A stretch of DNA of 64,000 bases from NCBI GenBank assembly GCA_002347645.1, contig DDYF01000004.1, forward strand, positions 12,828-76,827, written 5' to 3'. The position numbers were made by a program, and so were the translations under genes. The notes under the pieces were generated by a model, which did no database searches, was not told where the DNA came from, and saw only the letters and a program-made list of their open reading frames with translations. The stretch comes from Thermoleophilia bacterium UBA2241. GTDB taxonomy: Bacteria > Actinomycetota > Thermoleophilia > UBA2241. This document shows positions 18,055 to 25,566 of the stretch, piece by piece. Position 1 is the stretch's first letter; the number at the start of each line of letters is the position of its first letter.

Positions 18055-19136
18055 GCCTCGAGATCCTCCCCCTCGAAGAGCGCGCCATGGAATGGGACGC
18101 GGCGCTCGCCGAGCTCGCGCCGCGCCAGCAGGATGTCTTCTTCACCAGCGGCTATCTTCGCCTGTGGCAACGCCACGGCGACGGCAAGGCACTGGGCGCC
18201 GTGTACCGCGACCGCGACGGGCTCGTCCTCTACCCCTTCATCCTTCGCGACCTCAGCAACGTCGAGTTCCTCGGCCCAGCGTTCGCCGGGCTGTACGACG
18301 TGACGAGTCCCGTGGGCTTCGGCGGCCCGCTCGTCCGGCACATGACGCGCGAAGAGACGCTGGCGGGCTTCCGAGCCGAGATCGACGACTGGTGTCACGC
18401 CAACGCGGTCGTCAGCGAGTTCGTGCGCTTCCACCCGTTGCTCGAGACCCGGCTGGGCATGGAGCGCCACCTCGAGATCGAAGAGGCCGGAAGGATCGTC
18501 TGGGCACGCCTCGATGCCGGCAGCTGCGCGCTCATCGAGATGCTGAGCGTGCCGACGCGGCGCAACATCCGTCGCGCCCGTGATGCGGGCATCACCTGTG
18601 CCGTCGAACACGGCGACGAGGCGTGGGACCGCTTCGCCGAGCTCTACCTCGAGAACGCGCTGCGCCGCAAGGCCCTGCCGGCGTACCGCTACGACGCGGC
18701 GCACTTCCGCGCCCTGCGCGAGCTGTTGGGTCCGGCCGCGGTGCTCTTCGGGGCCCGCCTCGACGGCCGTCTTGTCGCCGCGGCCCTCTTCCTGCGCAGT
18801 CACGACTTCGTCCACTTCCACGCCCTGGGCGCCGACCGCGAGTTCGCGCGGCTGCGACCCGTCAACGTCCTCTTCTTCGAGGCGATGCAGTGGGCGTGCG
18901 GCACGACGGCGACGGCGGTCAACCTGGGCGGGGGCCACCGCGGCGACGACGAGTTCTTCCGCTTCAAGTACGGCTTCACCCAGCAGCTCGCGCCGCGCCG
19001 CGTCGGGCGCGCGATCCACCTGTTCGAGCCGTACTCGCGCGCCGAGCGCCTGCGCGACGAGCAGGGTGAGATCCTCGACTGCCAGTACTTCCCGACCTAT
19101 CGGGCACCGCTGCCGCGCGACAGCCTGCTGGGATAG
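18051..19136 (+). CDS. FemAB/BioF2-like acyltransferase
   Basis: 361 residues from ATG overlapping the glycosyltransferase stop, with AAGGAGG upstream. Two GNAT-like halves occur: VVSEFVRFHPLL and RRNIRRARDAGI in the first, and VAAALFLRSHDFVHFHALGAD, NLGGGHRGDDEFFRFKYGF in the second. These match PF13480, a family that transfers aminoacyl or acyl groups and includes FemAB-like proteins. It could add an amino acid or acyl group to a glycan-bound amine. With two deacetylases and two ATP-grasp enzymes nearby, amide decoration of the polymer is a reasonable inference. Confidence 0.75.
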   Translation: MSLEILPLEERAMEWDAALAELAPRQQDVFFTSGYLRLWQRHGDGKALGAVYRDRDGLVLYPFILRDLSNVEFLGPAFAGLYDVTSPVGFGGPLVRHMTREETLAGFRAEIDDWCHANAVVSEFVRFHPLLETRLGMERHLEIEEAGRIVWARLDAGSCALIEMLSVPTRRNIRRARDAGITCAVEHGDEAWDRFAELYLENALRRKALPAYRYDAAHFRALRELLGPAAVLFGARLDGRLVAAALFLRSHDFVHFHALGADREFARLRPVNVLFFEAMQWACGTTATAVNLGGGHRGDDEFFRFKYGFTQQLAPRRVGRAIHLFEPYSRAERLRDEQGEILDCQYFPTYRAPLPRDSLLG

Positions 19137-19189
19137 GATGACGGCGCTATCCCCGGCCCGCGGGCCGGTGGTCACGACCCGGAGGTGCC

Positions 19190-20065
19190 ATGACCGCTGA
19201 CAAGCCGGCGCGCCGCGACGTCGACGTCGCGTCGTACCTGGGCGCGCTCACGCGCCAGTGGTGGGTCGTCGTCGCGTGCATCGTCGTGGGCGTCCTGGCT
19301 GGCGTCGTGCTCACACTCCTCCAACCCACTACGTACGACGCCACGGCGTCTGTCTACATCGGCCAGACCACCGACGCGAACGGCAATCCCATGGCGGGCC
19401 TCAACTCGAACGCCAAGGCGGCCATCCAGCTCGTGTCGAGTCAGACGGTCCTGAACGAGGCGGCGGAGCAGACCGGCGACGGTATGACGGCAGCGCTGCT
19501 GCGCACGGGGACGACGGTCGAGACGCCCTCATCGACGATCAGGACCACCTCGTCGGTCGTGAACATCGTCGTCATCACGGTGCGCGACGAGTCCGCCGAA
19601 CGCGCCGCCGCGGCCGCGAACGCACTCGCCGACGCGCTGCTGACGCGCATCGGCGACGCCCCAAAGGTCAGGCTCGAGGTGCTCGAGCGGCAGGTCACGA
19701 GCCTCGGGACCCAGCTCGACGCGGCGCGCAAGCGCGGCGCGCGGGCCGACGCCGCCCTCGCGGCCATCGCCTCCGGCGACGGGTCCGCCGCCGCGAAGGC
19801 GGCTGCGGCGGCGCCCTACGTCGCCGTCGCCCAGGCGGCGGCGACCGAGGCCGAGTCGCTGACGTCGTCGCTGCAGAAGGCCGAGCTCATGCTGCTCACG
19901 ACGAAGAACGTCGAACTGCCGCGCATCCTTCACGAGGCCGCGGTACCCGATTCTCCGAGCGGTCCGGACATGCAGCTCAACGTCGCCGCCGGCGCCTTGG
20001 CCGGCCTGGTCGTCGGCATCGTCGCCGCGTTCGTGCGACAGAGGCGCGTGAGCCGCGCCGTATGA
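19190..20065 (+). CDS. Wzz/YveK-type chain-length determinant
   Basis: 291 residues from ATG with CGGAGG upstream. The short cytoplasmic N-terminus is DVASYLGAL followed by a first membrane helix (about 22-45), a large extracytoplasmic domain with an Ala-rich coiled coil (about 155-235) and a second helix (about 262-283) ending in Arg residues. It is small for Wzz and lacks a BY-kinase domain. It likely sets glycan chain length together with the Wzy protein. The stop overlaps the next gene by 4 bp (ATGA). Confidence 0.8.
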   Translation: MTADKPARRDVDVASYLGALTRQWWVVVACIVVGVLAGVVLTLLQPTTYDATASVYIGQTTDANGNPMAGLNSNAKAAIQLVSSQTVLNEAAEQTGDGMTAALLRTGTTVETPSSTIRTTSSVVNIVVITVRDESAERAAAAANALADALLTRIGDAPKVRLEVLERQVTSLGTQLDAARKRGARADAALAAIASGDGSAAAKAAAAAPYVAVAQAAATEAESLTSSLQKAELMLLTTKNVELPRILHEAAVPDSPSGPDMQLNVAAGALAGLVVGIVAAFVRQRRVSRAV

Positions 20066-21945
20066 CCGCGCGCTGCGCGATCCTGCGCGTCAAGGCGCGC
20101 ACGGTGGCGGCGCTACTGCTCTCGGCCCTCACCGTCCTTGTCGTCGCCGCGACGCCGTATGCAGATGCGGCCGCACACCATCCGGGGCTCAAGCCTCTCG
20201 CCACAGGCGACGGCACCTGGACGTGGCTCAATCCGCTGCCTCAAGGGAACACCCTCTCCTCCGCAGCGGTGAACGGTGGCGGCGTCTGCCTGCTCGTCGG
20301 CCAGGCCGGCACGGTCCTGCGGTCGGGGGACGGCGGCGTCACGTGGGACTCGGCACCCTCAGGCGCCGTTCACTGGCTCCGCGGCGTCGCCTTCGGCGGC
20401 GCGACCGACGCCTGGGCCGTCGGCCGCTACGGCACGATCCTGCACTCCGCCGACGCGGGCCTGACGTGGGCGTGTCAAGCGTCGCCGTCCGAGGCCTACC
20501 TGTACGCGGCCGCGTTCGCCGGCCCGAACAGAGGCTGGGCCGTCGGCTACAACGGCACCATCCTGCGCACGGCGAACGGCGGGGCGACCTGGAAGAAGCA
20601 GGTCTCGCGCACGCGCAGCGGGTTGCTCGGCGTGGCGTGCGCCGACGGCAGTCGCGCTTGGGCAGTGGGGCAGAACGGGACGATCGTGCGTACGGTGGAC
20701 GGGGGCCGGACATGGCGCGCCCAACGCTCCGGCGTGCGCGCCAACCTCAACGCCGTGGACTTCGCCGGGCGCGCGCGCGGCTGGGCGGCCGGCGACGGCG
20801 GCGTCATTCTCCGCACCACCGACGGCGGCCGGACGTGGCGGCGCCAGAGGTCCGGCCTCTCGACCGCGATCGAGGGGATCGCCTGCGTCGACGGGACGCA
20901 CGCGGTCGCCGTCGGCGCGGGCGGCCGGCTGCTGCGCACCCGGGACGCCGGCCGCGCCTGGACGGTCGTCAGACCGACGCGCCGGGGCCTGCGGGCCGTC
21001 TCGATGCGGGGCGGCGCCGGCGTCGCCTGCGGCGAGGCCGGCGCCATCGTGCGCCTGTCCGGCAGCGGGCGGTCGTGGAACGTGCGCTCGTCCGGGGGCA
21101 CGCACTCGTTGCGCGGCGTCGTGCTGACGCCGGAAGGAGGCTGGGCGGTCGGCGGCGACCCCGTCGACGGCTCCGTCGTGCTCCACACCGAGGACGGCGT
21201 CACCTGGCGCGCTCAGGACCCCGGCGAGGGCAGCGGCCTGAACGCGGTCGACAGCACAGACGGCACCTACGCCATCGCCGTCGGCAACGACGGCGTCGCC
21301 CTCTTCACCGACGATATGGGCTACACGTGGATGGAGGGCTCGTCGCACACCACCATCCCGCTGAACGACGTCACGTGCCTCTCGACACTCGAGGCGTGGG
21401 CCGTCGGCGGCGCCTTCGGCGACTCCACGGTCGCCGTCCACACGGTCGACGGCGGGCTCACCTGGCGGCGCGTCGCGACCGGTGCGCCGGCCGGCCTCGC
21501 GGGCCTCGACTTCGTCGACGCGCAGGCCGGCTGGGTCGTAGGCTGGCAGGGTGTCATCCGGCGCACTTCGGACGCCGGCGTGACCTGGGAGCGGCAGGTC
21601 TCGGGAGTCGCCAAGCAGCTGACGTCCGTCGACTTCGTCGATGCCCTTCGGGGGTGGGCCGTGGGAGCCGCGGGCACGGTCTTGCGGACGGCGGACGGCG
21701 GCGTCACCTGGATGCCGCAGACCTCGGGTACCAAGGTCACCTTGGAGGATGTGCGCTTCTCGTCGGCGAGCGACGGCCTGATCGCCGGCGAGAACGGCGT
21801 CCTGCTCGCGACCACCGACGGCGGTGAGACGTGGATGCAGGAGGTGCCGGGGACGGCCAACGCGCTCGCCGGCCTCTGGCTCGGGGACGGAGAGCAGGCG
21901 CTCGTCGCCGGCGATGCCGGCACCCTCCTCGGTCGCGGCTTCTGA
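20062..21945 (+). CDS. Secreted YCF48-type beta-propeller with about 14 repeats
   Basis: 627 residues: signal peptide (about 1-40) then roughly fourteen repeats of about 42 residues. Each is built on (A/G)WAVG-x3-GT(I/V)LRT-x-DGG-x-TW, as in the photosystem II stability factor YCF48/HCF136 and BNR-like propellers. Fourteen blades would fit two seven-bladed propellers. Start codon overlaps the Wzz-like stop, so both are made together. No enzyme motif is seen. A role as extracytoplasmic scaffold or glycan-binding partner of the polymer machinery is inferred. Confidence 0.8.
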   Translation: MTARCAILRVKARTVAALLLSALTVLVVAATPYADAAAHHPGLKPLATGDGTWTWLNPLPQGNTLSSAAVNGGGVCLLVGQAGTVLRSGDGGVTWDSAPSGAVHWLRGVAFGGATDAWAVGRYGTILHSADAGLTWACQASPSEAYLYAAAFAGPNRGWAVGYNGTILRTANGGATWKKQVSRTRSGLLGVACADGSRAWAVGQNGTIVRTVDGGRTWRAQRSGVRANLNAVDFAGRARGWAAGDGGVILRTTDGGRTWRRQRSGLSTAIEGIACVDGTHAVAVGAGGRLLRTRDAGRAWTVVRPTRRGLRAVSMRGGAGVACGEAGAIVRLSGSGRSWNVRSSGGTHSLRGVVLTPEGGWAVGGDPVDGSVVLHTEDGVTWRAQDPGEGSGLNAVDSTDGTYAIAVGNDGVALFTDDMGYTWMEGSSHTTIPLNDVTCLSTLEAWAVGGAFGDSTVAVHTVDGGLTWRRVATGAPAGLAGLDFVDAQAGWVVGWQGVIRRTSDAGVTWERQVSGVAKQLTSVDFVDALRGWAVGAAGTVLRTADGGVTWMPQTSGTKVTLEDVRFSSASDGLIAGENGVLLATTDGGETWMQEVPGTANALAGLWLGDGEQALVAGDAGTLLGRGF

Positions 21946-21960
21946 TCCGGCGCGCCGTGC

Positions 21961-21966
21961 TACTAT
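21961..21966 (+). promoter_or_regulatory. Candidate -10 box TACTAT
   Basis: TACTAT 60 bp upstream of the BNR_4-like gene, matching the box before the HNH gene. It suggests that gene has its own promoter. Confidence 0.4.
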
Positions 21967-22025
21967 CGCTTGCGGCGCGCCGCGCGCTGCAGGGCGCGCC
22001 GCGGCGACTGGCAACGGGGGAATCG

Positions 22026-23639
22026 ATGCGAGACCGGCAGGATCGCACTCGGGGACGTTCGAGAGCCGGCCGTGCCCGGGCCGCGCGGACGCTCCGCGCC
22101 GTCGGTGCCGCGTTCGCACTCTGGGCCGCCATGACGGCCACCGCAGGCGCCCTCGCCGGCGAGGTACTCGCCGACCCGCTGCTGATCGACCCCGCGCAGA
22201 CCCTGGCGGAGCAGTTCGGCTATGACCCCGCCTACACGCGCAACGTCCCGGGCTTCGACGCTCAGGGTCACGCCTTCATCCGCAGCCGCAACGCGAGCCA
22301 AGACGACACCTCGTTCGTCCACACCTTCGACGAGGGCGCCTGGCGGCGCTTCGACCTCCTTGCCGCGCTGCGCGCGGCCTACCCCGACTTCGCCGGCACG
22401 GTCGGCGCCGGGGGGCACTTCTCGGCACGCATCGCCTTCGACACCGGCGGGCGGGCCTACACGGTCCTCACGATCCGGCGCGAAGAAGGCGACCTCGTCA
22501 ACGTCCTCCTGTACTCGCTCGACCGCTGCAGGACGTGGCGCGCGGTGACGCTCCCCTTGGGTGGGCAGCACGCCGTGTTCGACGGCAAGAACCTCGGCAA
22601 CGTCGCCTGCGAGCACTTCACGGGTCACAACGTCATCCACGGCCCGCCGTTCGTCGCCGTGTGGCGGACCGTGGGCGAATGGCGCGGCGCCTGGGCCTCG
22701 CGCAACGAGCTGTACGTCCTTCAACCGTACTTCGACGGCGACGAGCTCGTCGTACCGGAGCCCACACTCGTGAGCCGGCGCTTCCTCGGCATGTGCCAGG
22801 TCGCGGGAGACTCCTCCTTCGCCGCTTCTGCGGCCGACCGGACCTACTTCACCTGGACCGAGGTCACCCGCCCGGGGCAGGGCGGCTCCCCGACCTACGT
22901 GGCCGTGTTCGACCCGCTCACCGGGGCCGTCGGCCGCAAACACCTGGTGGCCCGCGCCCAGCCCGCCAACGACTGCCACACGACCCCGGGGATCTGCCTC
23001 GACGGCGCCGGCTACCTCCACGTGGTCACCGGTGCGCATACGAAACCGTTCCTCTACGTGCGTTCGCTCCTGCCGCACGACGTCACACTCTGGACGGGGG
23101 CGAAGCGCGTGCTCGATTCCGGCTGGCGGACGGCGGAGACAGACCGGGACGGGCGCGCACTCCAGACCTACCTCTCGTTCCTCTGCGACGTGGACGACCG
23201 CCTGCACATCGTCTTCAGGCAGGCCCGTCGCGGTGTCGACGCGCTCTTCGGCGGGCGCGCGTTCCGCGCCCTCTGCCACCAGATGAAGCCCCCCAATGGC
23301 GCGTGGAGTCGCTCGACGGTGCTGGCGGCGGGGACCCGGCAGGAGGGCTACGTCAACTACTACCAACGACTGGCGATCAGCCCGGACGGGCGGCTGTTCC
23401 TGTCGCTGAACTACTACACCCACGACCGGCCCGTGCCACTGCGCCCGTACGGCCGGTTCCGCCAGCGGATGCTGCTGGTCTCTGCCGACGGGGTCGTCTG
23501 GCGGTTCGCGGAGGACGCCGACCTGACCCCGGCGGCCGAGGGTCCGTTGACGGCCGCGGACCTCGCCGCAGGCGCGACGCAGGCGACCGGCGTCGTACAG
23601 GCAGCGGTCGCCGCCGGTCCGGGAGATCAGGCTCCGTAG
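22026..23639 (+). CDS. Secreted BNR_4-like propeller protein
   Basis: 537 residues. An Arg-rich N-terminus and hydrophobic core (about 25-45) form a signal peptide or anchor. The body resembles PF15892 BNR-repeat proteins: ARNASQDDTSF-like start, GGHFSARIAFDTGG, HNVIHGPPFVA, TYFTWTEVTRPG, DCHTTPGICLDGAGYLHVVTG and YYQRLAISPDGRLFLSLNYY, giving a seven-bladed propeller pattern. Members occur with polysaccharide lyases and sialidase-like proteins, so glycan binding or cleavage outside the cell is plausible. It closes the polysaccharide locus; its last 13 bp overlap tail-to-tail with the nitrilase gene. Confidence 0.7.
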   Translation: MRDRQDRTRGRSRAGRARAARTLRAVGAAFALWAAMTATAGALAGEVLADPLLIDPAQTLAEQFGYDPAYTRNVPGFDAQGHAFIRSRNASQDDTSFVHTFDEGAWRRFDLLAALRAAYPDFAGTVGAGGHFSARIAFDTGGRAYTVLTIRREEGDLVNVLLYSLDRCRTWRAVTLPLGGQHAVFDGKNLGNVACEHFTGHNVIHGPPFVAVWRTVGEWRGAWASRNELYVLQPYFDGDELVVPEPTLVSRRFLGMCQVAGDSSFAASAADRTYFTWTEVTRPGQGGSPTYVAVFDPLTGAVGRKHLVARAQPANDCHTTPGICLDGAGYLHVVTGAHTKPFLYVRSLLPHDVTLWTGAKRVLDSGWRTAETDRDGRALQTYLSFLCDVDDRLHIVFRQARRGVDALFGGRAFRALCHQMKPPNGAWSRSTVLAAGTRQEGYVNYYQRLAISPDGRLFLSLNYYTHDRPVPLRPYGRFRQRMLLVSADGVVWRFAEDADLTPAAEGPLTAADLAAGATQATGVVQAAVAAGPGDQAP

Positions 23640-24526
23640 ACCTCGGGCCGCCGGCCCGTCAGCGAGGGGATCTGCGTGCGCACCTTCGCGACCGCGTCGA
23701 GGTCGAGGTCGGCCACGCAGATGCCCACCTCCTCCGCGGCCTGGGCAAGGACCACGCCCCACGGGTCGACGATCATGCTGTGCCCGTAGCACCGGCGCCC
23801 GGGAAGGTGGGTGCCCGTCTGGTTCGGGGCGACGACGAAGCAGCCGTTCTCGACCGCTCGCGCCCGCAGCAAGACCGCCCAGTGGGCGCTGCCCGTGTGG
23901 TGGGTGAAGGCGGAGGGCACGACGAGCAGCTCGGCGCCCCGTGAAGCGAGCGCCCTGTAGAGCTCCGGGAAGCGCAGGTCGTAGCAGATCGAGAGGCCGA
24001 CGGTGACGGCGTCTCCCGGCGCTGCCTCCAGCTGCGCCGTGACGATCTCGTCGCCCGCGACCAGCTCCTCGGACTCGCGATAGACGGCCGTGCCGGACAC
24101 GGCGTCGAAGAGGTGGATCTTGCGGTAGACGGCCACCGTGGCGCCGGTCGGCCCGAAGAGCACGGACGTATTGAAGACGCGGCCGGCGCGCGGGGATGGT
24201 TCGTAGTGTGAGCCCGCCAAGATGAAGACTCCTTGCTCGGCGGCTAGACCGGCGAGCACGGAGTTGCTGGGGCCGTCGACCGGCTCGGCGCTCGCGAGGA
24301 TGCCCGCCCGTCGACCCTTGTACGCCCAGGTCTCGGGCAGGGCGATGAGCTGGGCGCCTGCATGAGCGGCCTCGGCGGCCAGGCGCCGGGCAACGGCCAC
24401 GTTGGCCGCCGTGTCGCCGGCAGTGTTCAGCTGCACGCAGGCGACGCGCAGGCGGCGCGCCGAGCCCGGCACGCCGGTCTGGCCGGCCCCCTCTCGCGCC
24501 GGCCCCCACGCCGGCGCGCCGCTCAC
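23627..24526 (-). CDS. Nitrilase-superfamily C-N hydrolase (Nit1/Nit2-like)
   Basis: 299 residues from GTG overlapping the ureohydrolase stop (GTGA). The Glu-Lys-Cys triad is visible: LPETWAYKG (Glu65), YRKIHLFD (Lys136) and GLSICYDLRFPE (Cys181). VRTQIPSLTGRRPEVYG at the end is typical of omega-amidase and deaminated-glutathione amidase relatives. The first 24 residues precede the usual family start, so a later start is possible. Coupling to a ureohydrolase suggests guanidino or amide catabolism; N-carbamoylputrescine amidase is an alternative. Confidence 0.82.
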   Translation of the reverse strand: MSGAPAWGPAREGAGQTGVPGSARRLRVACVQLNTAGDTAANVAVARRLAAEAAHAGAQLIALPETWAYKGRRAGILASAEPVDGPSNSVLAGLAAEQGVFILAGSHYEPSPRAGRVFNTSVLFGPTGATVAVYRKIHLFDAVSGTAVYRESEELVAGDEIVTAQLEAAPGDAVTVGLSICYDLRFPELYRALASRGAELLVVPSAFTHHTGSAHWAVLLRARAVENGCFVVAPNQTGTHLPGRRCYGHSMIVDPWGVVLAQAAEEVGICVADLDLDAVAKVRTQIPSLTGRRPEVYGA

Positions 24527-25458
24527 GGCGCGCACGCCACCAGGCTCAGGATCTCGTACGCCACCGTCGCCGCCAGCGTCGCCGTGAGGTGTGAACTGTC
24601 GAGGTCGGGCAGGACCTCGACGACGTCCGCCCCGGCGAGATCGAGCCCTCGGCAAGCGCGCAGCAGGGCGAGCGCCTGCATCGAGGTCGGCCCGCCGCAC
24701 TCGGGGGTCCCCGTCCCCGGCGCGAACGCGGGGTCGACGAAGTCGATGTCGAAGGTGAGGAAGGCCTTGCCGGCGGCTCGTTCCACCGCGCCGGCGACGG
24801 CCTGCGTGCCGAACTGGGCGAGGTCGTCCCACGGGTAGAGCGCGAAGCCCATGTCGCCCACGTCCTGGTGGTCGGTGGGCGCGTACAGCCCACCGCGCAT
24901 GCCCATGAGCGTCGAGCGCGCCGGGTCGATGAGCCCTTCCTCGAGCGCGCGCCGCACGACGGTACCGTGGGTGTACTTCTCGCCGAAGTACTCGTCCCAC
25001 GTGTCGCTGTGCGCGTCGAACTGGATGAGGGCGAGCGGGCCGTGCCGCTGCGCCGCGGCCCGCAGCTCGGCCAGCAACACCGTGTGGTCGCCGCCGAAGG
25101 CGACGGGCACGACGCCGGCGGCGTGGAGCGCCGTGAGCGCGGCAGCCATGCTGTCGAGCGAGCGGTCCGTGAAGCCGGGCACGACGGGAGCGTCGCCGTA
25201 GTCGATCGCCGAGAGGAGCTCGAACACGGCGACGCGCTGCGCCGGGTTGTAGTAAGGGCGCAGGGCCAGCGAACCCTCACGGACGGCCTTCGGGCCGAAC
25301 CGCGCTCCCGCGCGAAACGTCGCACCCGTGTCGAACGGCAGCCCGATGAAGGCGACGTCCACGCCGTCGAGGTGGGTGGTGTGCGGCAGCCGCAGGAAGG
25401 TGGAGATGCCGGCGAAGCGCGGCGATTCCTGCGGGTCTGTCGGACCGTAGCCCTTCAT
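24523..25458 (-). CDS. Agmatinase/guanidino-hydrolase family protein (ureohydrolase)
   Basis: 311 residues from the ATG at 25458, chosen because GAGGAGG lies 5 bp upstream; the frame extends 13 codons further. Binuclear manganese motifs are present: FGGDHT (His), IQFDAHSDTWDEY (Asp-x-His-x-Asp) and FDIDFVDPAFAPGTGTPE (Asp-x-Asp), all standard for arginase, agmatinase and guanidinobutyrase. The reaction releases urea from a guanidino compound. The exact substrate cannot be fixed from motifs. It forms an operon with the nitrilase. Confidence 0.85.
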   Translation of the reverse strand: MKGYGPTDPQESPRFAGISTFLRLPHTTHLDGVDVAFIGLPFDTGATFRAGARFGPKAVREGSLALRPYYNPAQRVAVFELLSAIDYGDAPVVPGFTDRSLDSMAAALTALHAAGVVPVAFGGDHTVLLAELRAAAQRHGPLALIQFDAHSDTWDEYFGEKYTHGTVVRRALEEGLIDPARSTLMGMRGGLYAPTDHQDVGDMGFALYPWDDLAQFGTQAVAGAVERAAGKAFLTFDIDFVDPAFAPGTGTPECGGPTSMQALALLRACRGLDLAGADVVEVLPDLDSSHLTATLAATVAYEILSLVACAP

Positions 25459-25566
25459 GCGCACCTCCTCGTGTGCGCCCGAAGTATCGCACAGCACTGC
25501 AGGACTCCGGGCCTCGAGCCGATACTAGTACCTGCGCCCCGCGAGCGACCGGAAGGGTTGGCGACC

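Noticed and set aside
21963..24509. 848-residue reverse-strand open frame over the BNR_4 gene and nitrilase
   Set aside because: It runs in the wrong frame of the nitrilase and opposite the BNR_4 gene, has low-complexity Arg/Gly content and no start signal.
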